Source of the DNA: Candidatus Borkfalkia stercoripullorum
GTDB lineage: Bacteria > Bacillota > Clostridia > Christensenellales > Borkfalkiaceae
DNA length: 64,000 bases
Assembly: GCA_019119395.1 (NCBI GenBank)
Contig: DWXC01000009.1
Span: forward strand, 48,156 to 112,155
Direction of reading: 5' to 3'
In this document: in pieces, positions 6,691 through 15,732 of the stretch
Position numbering within the stretch: the first letter of the stretch is position 1
Layout: every line of letters begins with the position of its first letter
Made by a program: the position numbers and the translations under genes
Notes under the pieces: generated by a model
Told to the model about the DNA's origin: nothing
Databases searched by the model: none
Seen by the model: only the letters and a program-made list of their open reading frames with translations

Positions 6691-9168
6691 TTGGCAAAAC
6701 GTAAGGATAAAAAGGAAAATCTTCCCGTACCGGCCGACGAGCAGAAAGGGCAGGTATTTCTCACCCCGCTCGAAGAGGTGCTGCCGGGTTCGATGCTCCC
6801 GTATGCGGAGTACGTCATTCTCGACAGGGCGCTTCCCCGCGTGGAGGACGGCTTAAAGCCCGTTCAGCGCCGTATTCTGTACACCATGTACGACATGGGG
6901 CTCACGCCCGACAAGCCGCACAAAAAGTGCGCGCGCATCGTCGGCGACTGTATGGGTAAATATCACCCGCACGGCGACTCTTCCGTGTACGACGCGCTGG
7001 TGAGGATGGCGCAGGACTTCAATATGCGCATGACGCTCGTCAACGGCCACGGCAACTTCGGCTCGGTCGACGGCGACCCCGCCGCGGCGATGCGTTATAC
7101 CGAAGCGCGGTTGGAGCCGCTCGCTCTCGAACTTCTGCGCGACATCGAAAAGGACACGGTGCGCTTCGGGCTCAACTTCGACGACAGCCTGAAAGAACCC
7201 GAAACGCTCCCCGGGAGATTCCCCAATCTCCTCGTAAACGGCGCGTCGGGCATCGCGGTCGGACTTGCGACCAATATCCCGCCGCACAACCTCGGCGAGG
7301 TCATCGACGGCGTCGTCGCCTATATCGACAACCCGAAGATCCGCCTTTTCGAAATGATGAAGCACATCAAAGCGCCCGACTTCCCCACGGGCGGCTACAT
7401 CATCGCCAACGAACTCGTGCAGGCGTACGAAACGGGGCGCGGCAAAATAACCATGCGCGCGAAGGTGAATATCGAGGAGGGGGACAACGACAAGCGGCTC
7501 ATCGTCATTACCGAACTTCCTTACCAGGTCAACAAGGCGAAATTGCTCGCGAAAATCGCTGAACTGCGCGAAGAGAAAAAAGACCTTCTCGGCGGCATCG
7601 CCGACATTACGGACGAATCAGACCGTAACGGCATGCGCGCGGTCGTCAAGGTCAAAAAGGACGCCGACGCCGACAAGATCCTCGCCGCGCTCTATAAATA
7701 TACCGACCTCGAATGCTCGTTCGGCATCAATATGGTCGCCATCGCGGACGGAAAGCCGCAGCAGATGGGGCTTTTGGATATCATCAAACATTACGTCGTC
7801 TATCAGCGCGAAGTGATCCTGCGGCGTACGAAATTCGACCTCAATCAGGCGAAAGAGCGCTGCCATATCCTGGAAGGGCTGATCATCGCCGTTCAGAATA
7901 TAGACGAGGTGATTCAGATCATCAAGACGAGCGAGAGCGTGCCCGTTGCGCGGCAGCGCCTGCGGGAGAGGTTTTCCCTTTCCGAAAAACAGGCGCAGGC
8001 GATCCTCGATCTGCGGCTCGCCCGTTTGACCAAGCTGGAAATTTACAAGCTCGAGCAGGAACTTGAAGAGCTGAAAAAACTCATCGCCCGCCTGACCGCC
8101 ATCGTCGAAAGCAAGAAATTGCAGATGGAAGTCGTCAAAGAAGAGCTGAAAGAGCTGAAAAAACAGTACAAGAGCGAGCGGAAGAGTTCCCTTGTATTCG
8201 ATGTGTCCGACATCAAGGTCGAAAAATTCGACGACGCGCGTCCCGTCGAAAAGTGCGTGCTGCTCTATACGGCGGCGGACGAGATCAAGGTCGTTTCCGA
8301 AAAGAACTTCAATATGTCGGATAAGGCGTTGGGCGAACGCGCGACCCTTTCCGACGTATTCAAACTGCAATTAAAGACGAGTACGGAAAAGATCGTTTAT
8401 TCGTTTACAAACTTCGGCAACTGCTATAAGATCGATTTCGAGGACGTTGTCGTCGGCAAACTCAAGGACAAGGGGATGCCGTACAAAAAACTGTGCCCCG
8501 ACGCGCTCGACGGCGAAAAACCGATCGCCTTTTACGAGGTGGGGGAAAAACTGCCCAAGGGCAGCCTTCTGTTCTATTCCCGTCTCGGTTACGTCAAAAA
8601 GAGCGACTGGAAGGAATACAATATCCTCAAATACGCATTCCAGGCGTGCAAAGTCAACGAGGGCGACGAACTTATCGGCATGGAAACGGACGACCCCGAG
8701 CCCACGACGACGCTGTTTTTCGTTACCGAGCAGGGTATGTGCCTGAACGCTTACAAGAACGATATCCCTACGCAGGGCAGGGTTTCCGCGGGTGTGCGCG
8801 GCATCGCGCTGTCCGAGGGCGATAAGGTCGTTTACGCGGGTCAGATCGACGACGAGGGCGAGATCATCGTGGCGACGGACGGAAACACCTACAAAAAGGT
8901 CATCGCTTCGCAGATCGATCCCATGGCACGCTACCGCAAGGGCGTGAAGATCGTAGACCTCGGCAAGGGCAGAAAGGTGATCTACGCCGATTATGTGACC
9001 ATGCCGTACAAGATCGCCGTAACGATGGACGACGGTTCGCTCGTCACGGCTGACACCGAGGACGACATCACGATCGAAGACCGCACCACGAAGGGCAAGA
9101 ATATCAAACTGAAAAAAGGCTGCAAGGCGACGGGATTCTTCTCGATGAAGTATCTTTCGGACAAATAA
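6691..9168 (+). CDS. parC: DNA topoisomerase IV subunit A (ParC)
   Basis: The breakage-reunion subunit, 825 residues. It starts at TTG with GGGAGGA 8 nt upstream. The winged-helix/tower region contains the quinolone-resistance segment [16 protein letters not shown], with the Ser and Asp/Glu positions of sensitive enzymes intact, and the catalytic Tyr136 in [12 protein letters not shown] long coiled coil (about 440-495) leads to a C-terminal beta-pinwheel. The canonical GyrA box (QRRGGKG type) is absent; the corresponding region reads [11 protein letters not shown]. That argues for ParC, which lacks gyrase-like wrapping. It forms an operon with parE and is followed by a strong terminator. Confidence 0.85.
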   Translation: MAKRKDKKENLPVPADEQKGQVFLTPLEEVLPGSMLPYAEYVILDRALPRVEDGLKPVQRRILYTMYDMGLTPDKPHKKCARIVGDCMGKYHPHGDSSVYDALVRMAQDFNMRMTLVNGHGNFGSVDGDPAAAMRYTEARLEPLALELLRDIEKDTVRFGLNFDDSLKEPETLPGRFPNLLVNGASGIAVGLATNIPPHNLGEVIDGVVAYIDNPKIRLFEMMKHIKAPDFPTGGYIIANELVQAYETGRGKITMRAKVNIEEGDNDKRLIVITELPYQVNKAKLLAKIAELREEKKDLLGGIADITDESDRNGMRAVVKVKKDADADKILAALYKYTDLECSFGINMVAIADGKPQQMGLLDIIKHYVVYQREVILRRTKFDLNQAKERCHILEGLIIAVQNIDEVIQIIKTSESVPVARQRLRERFSLSEKQAQAILDLRLARLTKLEIYKLEQELEELKKLIARLTAIVESKKLQMEVVKEELKELKKQYKSERKSSLVFDVSDIKVEKFDDARPVEKCVLLYTAADEIKVVSEKNFNMSDKALGERATLSDVFKLQLKTSTEKIVYSFTNFGNCYKIDFEDVVVGKLKDKGMPYKKLCPDALDGEKPIAFYEVGEKLPKGSLLFYSRLGYVKKSDWKEYNILKYAFQACKVNEGDELIGMETDDPEPTTTLFFVTEQGMCLNAYKNDIPTQGRVSAGVRGIALSEGDKVVYAGQIDDEGEIIVATDGNTYKKVIASQIDPMARYRKGVKIVDLGKGRKVIYADYVTMPYKIAVTMDDGSLVTADTEDDITIEDRTTKGKNIKLKKGCKATGFFSMKYLSDK

Positions 9169-9184
9169 AGCGAAAATTTTACGG

Positions 9185-9217
9185 CGCGCCCCGCGGATAC
9201 GCGGGGCGCGTTTTTTT
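9185..9217 (+). terminator. parEC terminator
   Basis: Ten-base-pair stem (CGCGCCCCGC with GCGGGGCGCG), 6-nt loop, then seven T: a textbook intrinsic terminator 16 nt after the parC stop. Confidence 0.9.
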
Positions 9218-9264
9218 ATACCGTTCATAGCATTTTGCTATTTATAGTTATGCGATATAAGTAT

Positions 9265-9293
9265 TTGACATGGCGCGCTGGGGATTTTATAAT
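9265..9293 (+). promoter_or_regulatory. Promoter of the alcohol dehydrogenase operon
   Basis: Consensus TTGACA (9265-9270), 17-nt spacer and TATAAT (9288-9293). The leader of about 40 nt contains GAAGGAG before the ATG at 9341. Confidence 0.85.
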
Positions 9294-9340
9294 AGAACCA
9301 TGAACAAGGGGCGGCAAAAGCCGCCCGAAGGAGCATTGCC

Positions 9341-10510
9341 ATGTTAGGGAATTTTACATATTGCAATCCTACAAAACTTTATTTCGGGAAAGACGCGCTT
9401 GACGGGCTGAACAAGGAGCTTCCCAAATACGGGAAAAACGTCTTGCTGGTATACGGCGGCGGGTCGATCAAAAAGAACGGCATTTACGACAAAGTCGTCG
9501 CCATACTCAAAGCGAACGGCAAAGAGATATTCGAGGACGCGGGCGTGATGCCCAATCCCACGGTACAAAAACTGTACGAGGGCATAGAGCGCGCGCGGAA
9601 GGCGAAGGCCGACCTCATCCTCGCGGTCGGCGGCGGTTCGGTCTGCGATTACGCGAAGGCGGTCTCCGTTTCGGTCAACTGCGAAGAAGACCCGTGGGAA
9701 AAATATTATATCCGTTTCGAAGAGCCGGCCTGCGAAACGCTGCCCGTCGGGTGCGTTCTCACGATGGTCGGAACGGGCAGCGAGATGAACGGCGGATCGG
9801 TCATCACCAATCGCGAGGCGAAACTCAAAATAGGGCACGTGTTCGCGGACGAAAAGATCTTCCCCCGCTTTTCCGTGCTTGACCCCGAATTCACGTACAC
9901 TCTTCCGAAATATCAGATGGTCGCGGGGTTCTACGACATCATGTCGCACATCATGGAGCAATATTTTTCGGGTGAGGACGACAGCATGTCCGACTATATC
10001 ATGGAAGGGCTGATACGTTCTCTCGTGCACAGTTCGCGCGTCGCCGTCAAAAACCCGACCGACTACGAAGCTCGCAGCAATATCATGTGGACGGCGACGT
10101 GGGCGCTCAATACCCTCGTCGCCAAGGGTAAGGATACCGATTGGGAAGTGCACATGCTCGGCCAGGCGGTCGGCGCTCTCACGGACGCGACGCACGGCAT
10201 GACCCTCGCGGCGGTGTCGCTGCCGTATTATCGCCATATCATGCCTTACGGGCTCGCAAAGTTCAAGCGTTTTGCGGAAAACGTGTGGGATGTTTCGCCC
10301 GACGGCAAAACGGACGAACAGGTCGCCGAAGAGGGCCTTCGCGCAATGGAAGGATGGATGAAGGAACTCGGGCTCGTCATGAACATCTCCGACCTCGGCG
10401 CGAACGAGGGCATGCTCGACGATCTCGTGAACGCGACCCTCGTGATGACGGGCGGCTACAAGGTGCTCACCAAAGAAGAGATCGGGCAAATTTTCAAAGA
10501 GAGCCTGTGA
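9341..10510 (+). CDS. Iron-containing alcohol dehydrogenase (butanol dehydrogenase/YqhD type)
   Basis: NAD(P)H-dependent group III alcohol dehydrogenase of 389 residues, the usual family length. The N-terminal Rossmann-like domain has the cofactor motif GGGSVCD (97-103); the C-terminal helical domain supplies the predicted metal ligands Asp199, His203 (FYDIMSHIMEQ), His271 and His285 (DATHGMTLA). It most resembles the BdhA/YqhD branch that reduces aldehydes such as butyraldehyde or methylglyoxal-type compounds; the real substrate is unknown. It has its own consensus promoter and is followed by a lipoprotein and an aldo-keto reductase, so the set may serve aldehyde or redox balancing during fermentation. 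Confidence 0.88.
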   Translation: MLGNFTYCNPTKLYFGKDALDGLNKELPKYGKNVLLVYGGGSIKKNGIYDKVVAILKANGKEIFEDAGVMPNPTVQKLYEGIERARKAKADLILAVGGGSVCDYAKAVSVSVNCEEDPWEKYYIRFEEPACETLPVGCVLTMVGTGSEMNGGSVITNREAKLKIGHVFADEKIFPRFSVLDPEFTYTLPKYQMVAGFYDIMSHIMEQYFSGEDDSMSDYIMEGLIRSLVHSSRVAVKNPTDYEARSNIMWTATWALNTLVAKGKDTDWEVHMLGQAVGALTDATHGMTLAAVSLPYYRHIMPYGLAKFKRFAENVWDVSPDGKTDEQVAEEGLRAMEGWMKELGLVMNISDLGANEGMLDDLVNATLVMTGGYKVLTKEEIGQIFKESL

Positions 10511-10530
10511 TTTGCGGGGGTAAGGGCGTC

Positions 10531-11028
10531 ATGACCGGCGTTAAAGGGTTTTGCGCTTGTATTTTGGGTTTTCTCCTGCTGTTTGCGGGCTGCGCGGCGG
10601 GCGGGCTCAAAGATGCTCAAACGGGGAACGGCGCCGCCCCGGAACAGCCCGCAGACGGCGGCGTGCAGACGGAGGAAACCATGCGGATAACGGTTACGGT
10701 GAACGGAACGGCGTTCGGGGCGGAACTCGAAAACGGCGAAGCGGCGCGCGCCTTTTCCCTGCTTTTCCCGCTCGAACTCGACATGAGCGAACTCAACGGC
10801 AATGAAAAATATTATTATCTGGACGATGCGCTTCCCGCGGCGGCGGAGCGCGTCGGGAGGATCGAGGCGGGCGACATCATGCTGTACGGGTCGTCCTGCG
10901 TCGTCCTGTTTTACCAAAGTTTTTCCACTTCGTACAGCTACACCCGCATAGGGAAGATCGCAAACGCCGCGGGGCTTGCCCGGGCGGCGGGCGGCGGCGG
11001 CGCGCGCGTCTCGTTCGCGGCGGCGTGA
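10531..11028 (+). CDS. Lipoprotein with cyclophilin-like domain
   Basis: A 165-residue protein. The signal peptide ends in a lipobox (LLFAGC, Cys21), so it should be lipid-anchored outside the membrane. A Gly/Ala/Pro linker follows, then from about residue 52 a domain matching the bacterial cyclophilin-like fold (MRITVTVNGTAFGAELEN, later GDIMLYGSSCVVLFYQSF), a family also seen in flavodoxin-associated proteins. Prolyl isomerase activity is not implied. The start at 10531 is chosen because the signal sequence begins there, with GGGGGTAAGG just upstream. It lies 20 nt after the dehydrogenase and 35 nt before the reductase, so it is probably cotranscribed with both. Confidence 0.75.
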   Translation: MTGVKGFCACILGFLLLFAGCAAGGLKDAQTGNGAAPEQPADGGVQTEETMRITVTVNGTAFGAELENGEAARAFSLLFPLELDMSELNGNEKYYYLDDALPAAAERVGRIEAGDIMLYGSSCVVLFYQSFSTSYSYTRIGKIANAAGLARAAGGGGARVSFAAA

Positions 11029-11063
11029 GTTTTGCCGCAAAAAATCATTCGGAGGAGATTATT

Positions 11064-12194
11064 ATGATCTACAGGGATTTTCAGGGGCAGAAACTTTCAG
11101 CCCTGGGGTTCGGAACGATGCGCCTGCCCGTTCTCGGCGGCGATTACGGCAAAATAGACGAAAAGGCGGCTGCGGAGATGTTCGACTACGCGATCGCCCA
11201 CGGCGTCAACTATTTCGATACCGCCTGGGGCTATCACGACGGCGAGTCGGAAAGGGCGGTGGGCAACATTTTGTCCGCTTATCCGAGGGACAAATATTTC
11301 CTCGCGACCAAGTTCCCGGGGTACGATCTTGCCAATATGGATAAAGTCGAGGAGATTTTCGAGGCGCAGCTCAAAAAGTGCCGCACCGATCATTTCGATT
11401 TTTACCTTTTCCACAACGTATGCGAAAAGAACATCGACGAATACCTCGACGAGCGCCACGGCATCTTCGCTTATCTCAAAAAACAGAAAGAAAGCGGCCG
11501 CATCCGCCACCTCGGCTTTTCCGCGCACGGAAGTTACGGCGTCATCCTGCGTTTCCTCGAAAAATACGGCGAAGCGATGGAGTTTTGTCAGCTTCAGGTC
11601 AATTATCTTGACTGGAGCTTCCAAAACGCGAAGGAGAAAGTCGAACTGATCAAGAGCCGCGGCATTCCCGTGTGGGTCATGGAGCCCCTGCGCGGCGGCA
11701 GGCTCGCGCACCTGTCGGAAGAAGAGGAAAAAACGCTCAAAGCCATGCGCCCCGATGAACCCGTCCCCGCATGGGCGTTCCGCTTCCTTTTGGGCATTCC
11801 CGAAGTGAAGGTCATCTTGTCGGGCATGTCCGATTTCGGGCAGGTCAAGGCGAATATCGCGACTTTTGAAGAGGAAAAGCCGCTTGACGACGGAGAGCGG
11901 GGCGCGCTTTTGGCGATGGCGGAGGGGATGTATAAAAAGACGGCGCTTCCCTGCACGGCGTGCCGCTATTGCACGAGCCATTGCCCGAAACATCTCGATA
12001 TCCCCGAACTCATCAAACTGTATAACGAACACCGTTTCACGGGCGGCGGGTTCATCGCTCCCATGGCGCTTTCCGCGCTTCCCGCGGAAAAATGGCCGAG
12101 CGCGTGCGTCGGCTGCCGCAGCTGCGAAAAGGTGTGCCCGCAGCAGATCAAAATTTCCGAAATGATGAAGGATTTTACCGCGCGCCTCAAATAA
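11064..12194 (+). CDS. Aldo-keto reductase with C-terminal 4Fe-4S motifs
   Basis: A 376-residue cytoplasmic oxidoreductase. The N-terminal TIM barrel has the AKR tetrad Asp52, Tyr57 (FDTAWGYHDG), Lys83 (ATKFPG) and His117 (FYLFHNV). A ferredoxin-like C-terminus carries two cysteine clusters, CTACRYCTSHCP and CVGCRSCEKVCP, expected to bind iron-sulfur centres. This architecture is common in anaerobic Clostridia as a predicted oxidoreductase of the aldo/keto reductase family; its substrate is not known. The ATG at 11064 is chosen because GGAGGAG precedes it and the barrel begins there. It is the last gene of the cluster and is followed by a terminator. Confidence 0.85.
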   Translation: MIYRDFQGQKLSALGFGTMRLPVLGGDYGKIDEKAAAEMFDYAIAHGVNYFDTAWGYHDGESERAVGNILSAYPRDKYFLATKFPGYDLANMDKVEEIFEAQLKKCRTDHFDFYLFHNVCEKNIDEYLDERHGIFAYLKKQKESGRIRHLGFSAHGSYGVILRFLEKYGEAMEFCQLQVNYLDWSFQNAKEKVELIKSRGIPVWVMEPLRGGRLAHLSEEEEKTLKAMRPDEPVPAWAFRFLLGIPEVKVILSGMSDFGQVKANIATFEEEKPLDDGERGALLAMAEGMYKKTALPCTACRYCTSHCPKHLDIPELIKLYNEHRFTGGGFIAPMALSALPAEKWPSACVGCRSCEKVCPQQIKISEMMKDFTARLK

Positions 12195-12228
12195 AAATTA
12201 AAAGCGAGCCGTGCGCATATGCGCATGC

Positions 12229-12261
12229 AAAAAGCCGCCCGCGCCTCACGGCGCGGGCGGC
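12229..12261 (-). terminator. Terminator of the pentapeptide-repeat gene
   Basis: Twelve-base-pair stem (GCCGCCCGCGCC with GGCGCGGGCGGC), 4-nt loop and, on the minus strand, a run of five T. It lies about 60 nt past the stop of the minus-strand gene. Confidence 0.65.
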
Positions 12262-12278
12262 GGTGCGTCATATGTCCG

Positions 12279-12312
12279 CCGAAGCCATTCAGAAAAGGCT
12301 TCGGTTTTTTTT
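12279..12312 (+). terminator. Terminator of the aldo-keto reductase operon
   Basis: CCGAAGCC pairs with GGCTTCGG across a 10-nt loop and is followed by eight T, facing the convergent pentapeptide gene. Confidence 0.8.
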
Positions 12313-12319
12313 CATGTTT

Positions 12320-12955
12320 TTATTCCGCGTCTATGCCGAGCGCGCGCAGAAGGGCGGCGGCCTGCAACAGGCTGACTTTTGCGCCTTTGAGTTCCGCAAG
12401 GTTTTCCGAAAAGGTCGCTCCCGCGATGTCGCAGGTGCGAAGGTCAGTCCCTTTCAGCGGCGTTTTGAAAAAGCTCGCGCGGCGAAAGCGGCATTTGTCG
12501 GCGGCCGTGTTTTTCAGCGCGCAGAGCATCATGTCCGCAAAGGAGAGGTCGGTTTCGGAAAACCGCGCGCCGTTTAGTTTGCAGGAATTGAAGTTGGCAT
12601 AGGAAAAGCCGCATTTTTCGAAAGCCGCGTCCCTGAACGAACTTTCCGAAAAGTCCGCGCCCACGCCCTTGCATTCGGTAAACCGTACGCGGCGGAAACA
12701 GCTTTTGCCGAGCGCCGCGCCCGAAATGTCGCACCGCTCAAAAATCGCGTCCGCAAAATCCGCGTTGCGGAGGTTTGCGTTCGAAAAATTGCACGCGGTA
12801 AACGCGCATTCGGAAAATTCGGCTTCGGCCAGGCGCTTGCCCGAAAAATCGGTTTTTAAAAAGTGCAGACACTCCGCGCGGCTCTCCGCCCCGGCGGGCG
12901 TTGCCGGCGTTGCGGGGGTGAGTTCGTCTGAAAATACGGGAGATCGGATATCCAT
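12320..12955 (-). CDS. Pentapeptide-repeat protein
   Basis: A 211-residue protein built almost entirely from A(D/N)(L/F)xx-type pentapeptides from about residue 40 to 190 (for example FSNANLRNADFADAIF and FSYANFNSCKLNGARF). This predicts a right-handed quadrilateral beta-helix. Such proteins sometimes mimic DNA and protect gyrase, but most have no known role, and resistance should not be assumed although parEC is 3 kb away. I place the start at MDIRSPVF because an extended -10 box (TGGTATACT) ends exactly 6 nt before this ATG and no SD is present; translation from a leaderless mRNA is therefore likely. An in-frame start 60 nt farther up would lie upstream of the promoter. Confidence 0.8.
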   Translation of the reverse strand: MDIRSPVFSDELTPATPATPAGAESRAECLHFLKTDFSGKRLAEAEFSECAFTACNFSNANLRNADFADAIFERCDISGAALGKSCFRRVRFTECKGVGADFSESSFRDAAFEKCGFSYANFNSCKLNGARFSETDLSFADMMLCALKNTAADKCRFRRASFFKTPLKGTDLRTCDIAGATFSENLAELKGAKVSLLQAAALLRALGIDAE

Positions 12956-12961
12956 GTAACC

Positions 12962-12967
12962 AGTATA
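12962..12967 (-). promoter_or_regulatory. Extended -10 box of the pentapeptide-repeat gene
   Basis: TATACT preceded by TGG (extended -10), read on the minus strand. Only 6 nt (GGTTAC) separate it from the ATG, so the expected transcription start coincides with the start codon. No convincing -35 is seen. Confidence 0.6.
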
Positions 12968-13018
12968 CCATAAATTACGGCAAAGCAGGTATATTTTTCG
13001 TTGAAATGCGGACAAAGA

Positions 13019-13047
13019 TTGACATTTTTTTTCAAAAAAGATACAAT
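13019..13047 (+). promoter_or_regulatory. Promoter of the tandem aminopeptidase genes
   Basis: TTGACA at 13019-13024, 17-nt A/T spacer, TACAAT at 13042-13047. GGGGGTCGTT precedes the ATG at 13081. Confidence 0.8.
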
Positions 13048-13080
13048 TAAAGTGCGGCGCGGATCGCCGCGGGGGTCGTT

Positions 13081-14307
13081 ATGAAAAGATCGCTTTTAAA
13101 AAATTATGCAAAACTCATTGCCCGCGTGGGCGGGAACATACGGCAGGGGCAGGAAGTGTTCATCACCGCCGAGATTGAAAGCCGCGATTTTATCCTCATG
13201 CTCGCGGAAGAGTGTTACGGCGCGGGCGCATCCAACGTGTTTGTCGATTGGAAAAGCCAAAAATCCGATAAACTTGCGGCGCGGTTCGAAAACGTGCGCT
13301 CCCTATCCTGCGTGGAAGGGTGGGAAGAGGCGAAACTTGCCTATCAGGCGGAAACGCTGCCCGTGACCATAAAGATCCTCTCCGCCGATCCCGACGGAAT
13401 GAAGGGGGCTGACAGGGAAAAACTCACGCTCGCGCAGATGGCGCGCTCCGCCATCACAAAGCCGTATACGGACAAAATGACGGGCCGCCACCAGTGGTGC
13501 GTTGCGGCCGTGCCCTCCGTGGGCTGGGCGAAAAAGGTGTTCCCCGAAGAGCGCGCGTCCGCCGCGGTGGAAAAACTGTGGCAGCTCATCTTAAAGACGT
13601 CCCGCGCGGACGGGAAAGACCCGCTCACCGACTGGATGTGGCACAACCGCGACCTGAAAGAGCGCTGCGACGCGCTCAACGCCTATCGTTTCGTTTCCCT
13701 CGAATATAAGAGCGCGAACGGCACGAACCTCAAAGTCGGGCTGATCGGGCAGGCAAAATTCATCGCGGGCAAAAAGAATACGGCGGACGGCAAGTATTTC
13801 AACCCGAACATCCCCACGGAAGAGTGCTTCACGACCCCGAAAAAGGGAGAAGCGGAAGGCATCGTTTACGCGGTCAAACCCCTCTCTTACGGCGGGGAAC
13901 TGATCGAAAATTTCTGGATACGCTTCGAAAAGGGCAAAGCAGTCGCGTGCGGCGCGGAAAAGAATGCGGAACTTCTCGAAAGCATTCTTGCCATGGACGA
14001 GGGGGCGTCCTATCTCGGGGAATGCGCGCTCGTGCCCGCAGATTCTCCGATCAACAAAACGGGCATACTCTTTTATAATACCCTGTTCGACGAAAACGCA
14101 TGCTGTCATCTCGCTTTGGGCAGGGGATATACCAATACGATCGAAAATTTCGCGCGGTACACGAAATCGGAGTTTGCGGAAATGGGCGTGAACGATTCGT
14201 CCGTGCACGTCGATTTCATGATCGGCGCGGACGATCTCGAAATCACGGGCGTGACCGAGAGCGGCGCGCGCGTGCGCATTTTCAAAGACGGGAATTGGGC
14301 GCTGTGA
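13081..14307 (+). CDS. M29-family metallo-aminopeptidase, first tandem copy
   Basis: A 408-residue cytoplasmic exopeptidase of the thermophilic aminopeptidase (AmpS/AmpT/PepS) family, which removes N-terminal residues from peptides using two metal ions. The predicted ligands are all present: Glu247/248 (PTEECFTTP), Glu314 (YLGECALVP), His343 (CHLALGRGY), the catalytic Tyr350, and His376 and Asp378 (SVHVDFMIG). Length is standard. It has its own consensus promoter and is followed after 9 nt by a second, clearly homologous gene. A third copy lies at 31316. Keeping three paralogues suggests peptide scavenging is important. Confidence 0.88.
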   Translation: MKRSLLKNYAKLIARVGGNIRQGQEVFITAEIESRDFILMLAEECYGAGASNVFVDWKSQKSDKLAARFENVRSLSCVEGWEEAKLAYQAETLPVTIKILSADPDGMKGADREKLTLAQMARSAITKPYTDKMTGRHQWCVAAVPSVGWAKKVFPEERASAAVEKLWQLILKTSRADGKDPLTDWMWHNRDLKERCDALNAYRFVSLEYKSANGTNLKVGLIGQAKFIAGKKNTADGKYFNPNIPTEECFTTPKKGEAEGIVYAVKPLSYGGELIENFWIRFEKGKAVACGAEKNAELLESILAMDEGASYLGECALVPADSPINKTGILFYNTLFDENACCHLALGRGYTNTIENFARYTKSEFAEMGVNDSSVHVDFMIGADDLEITGVTESGARVRIFKDGNWAL

Positions 14308-14316
14308 GGTGAAAAC

Positions 14317-15561
14317 ATGCAGAAAACGGTTCTGAAAAATTACGCGAAACTGCTCGCAAAAACGGGGCTGAACGTACAAAAGGGGCAGGACGTTATCATC
14401 ACCGCGGATATTTCGCAGGAAGAGTTCGTGCTCCTCGCGGCGGAAGAGTGCTACCGTGCGGGCGCGCGCAGAGTCTTTCCCGACTGGACGTATCAGTCGC
14501 TTACCCGCCTGCAGGCCGAGCGGCGCTCCCTGCAGCAGCTCTCCCGCGTGACCCCGTGGGAAGAGGAGAGCCTGAAATGGCAGGCGAAAACGCTGCCCGC
14601 GCACCTTTATATCATGAGCGAAGACCCCGACGGGCTGCGCGGGATCGACGCGGAAAAGTACGCCGACGCCATGCGCGCGCGTTCGAAGATCGTCAAACCT
14701 TACCGCGACGAGCGGGAGAACAAAGACCAATGGTGCATCGCTTCCGCGGCGGGCGAAGCGTGGGCGAAAAAAGTGTTTCCGAAAGAAAAGAGCGCCGCCG
14801 CGGCCGTCGAACGGCTCTGGCGGGCGATCATTGCGGCTTCCCGCGCGGATGGCAACCCCATGGCGAACTGGGCGGCGCACAACAAAGACCTGTCCGCCCG
14901 GTGCGATTTCCTCAACGGGCTGGGGCTTTCCTCCCTCGAATACGAGAGCGGCAACGGGACGAATTTCCGCGTCGGGCTGATGAAAGAGGGCGTGTTCGCG
15001 GGCGGCGAAGAAAAGACGCTGTCGGGCATCCCTTTCAATCCCAACATCCCCTCCGAAGAGGTGTATACGACCCCGAAGCGCGGCGAGGCGGAGGGCATCG
15101 TCTATTCGAGCAAGCCGCTTTCCTATCAGGGGCAGATCATCCGCAATTTTTCCATACGGTTCGAAAACGGGAAGGCGGTCGAAGCGCACGCATCGCAGGG
15201 CGAAGCGGTGCTCAAAAAGATGCTCGCCTCCGACGAAGGCGCGGCGTATCTCGGCGAGTGCGCGCTCGTGCCGTACGATTCGCCGATCAGCCTTTCCAAG
15301 ACCCTCTTTTACAACACTTTGTTCGACGAAAACGCGGCGTGCCACCTAGCGCTCGGCAGGGGCTTCGACAACTGCGTGCGCGATTACGAAAAATATTCCG
15401 ACGAAGAGCGCAAATCGCTCGGCGTGAACGATTCGTCCATCCATGTCGATTTTATGATCGGCACAGACGATCTGAACATTACGGGCGTTACCGATACCGG
15501 CGCGCGCATCCCGATTTTCCGCGAAGGGAATTGGGCGTTCGAAACGGATTCGGACCGGTAA
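14317..15561 (+). CDS. M29-family metallo-aminopeptidase, second tandem copy
   Basis: A 414-residue paralogue of the gene 9 nt upstream, with the same layout and intact metal site (PSEEVYTTP, YLGECALVP, CHLALGRGF, SIHVDFMIG). At the position of the catalytic Tyr that follows the GRG motif this copy has Phe (GRGFDNC) where the first copy has Tyr (GRGYTNT), which could reduce activity or change specificity. SD GAGGTG lies before the ATG. Tandem duplication followed by divergence is the simplest origin. A strong terminator follows, so the two genes form one operon. Confidence 0.87.
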   Translation: MQKTVLKNYAKLLAKTGLNVQKGQDVIITADISQEEFVLLAAEECYRAGARRVFPDWTYQSLTRLQAERRSLQQLSRVTPWEEESLKWQAKTLPAHLYIMSEDPDGLRGIDAEKYADAMRARSKIVKPYRDERENKDQWCIASAAGEAWAKKVFPKEKSAAAAVERLWRAIIAASRADGNPMANWAAHNKDLSARCDFLNGLGLSSLEYESGNGTNFRVGLMKEGVFAGGEEKTLSGIPFNPNIPSEEVYTTPKRGEAEGIVYSSKPLSYQGQIIRNFSIRFENGKAVEAHASQGEAVLKKMLASDEGAAYLGECALVPYDSPISLSKTLFYNTLFDENAACHLALGRGFDNCVRDYEKYSDEERKSLGVNDSSIHVDFMIGTDDLNITGVTDTGARIPIFREGNWAFETDSDR

Positions 15562-15580
15562 ACGGAATGCAAAAGGGGAA

Positions 15581-15606
15581 CGAACGGCAGAAGCCGTTCG
15601 TTTTTT
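15581..15606 (+). terminator. Terminator of the aminopeptidase pair
   Basis: Perfect 8-bp stem (CGAACGGC with GCCGTTCG), AGAA loop and six T. Confidence 0.85.
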
Positions 15607-15638
15607 GTTGTCTGTCGCAAAATGTTTATGCGAAACTG

Positions 15639-15667
15639 TTGACATTATTTTGCTTATTTTGTATAAT
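15639..15667 (+). promoter_or_regulatory. Promoter of the sodium:solute symporter gene
   Basis: TTGACA (15639-15644), 17-nt A/T-rich spacer and TATAAT (15662-15667), followed by a leader of about 60 nt that ends in GGGAGG. Confidence 0.85.
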
Positions 15668-15732
15668 TATTCCTATAACTGTATAAATATTCTTCGATTT
15701 GCAAAATTGAACGGAAACGGGAGGTATGAAAG

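Noticed and set aside
4708..9168. Gyrase (gyrB-gyrA) as identity of the topoisomerase pair
   Set aside because: No GyrA box in the C-terminal domain, ParE-like wording in the ATPase domain, and no dnaA/recF context. Not excluded completely.
12320..12955. Qnr-type gyrase-protection protein
   Set aside because: The pentapeptide pattern alone does not prove it; the Qnr-typical loops and length are not recognisable.
13056..13076. GC-rich hairpin as a regulatory leader before the aminopeptidase gene
   Set aside because: Only a short stem (GCGGC with GCCGC) directly before the start, with no T run or conserved motif; probably incidental.
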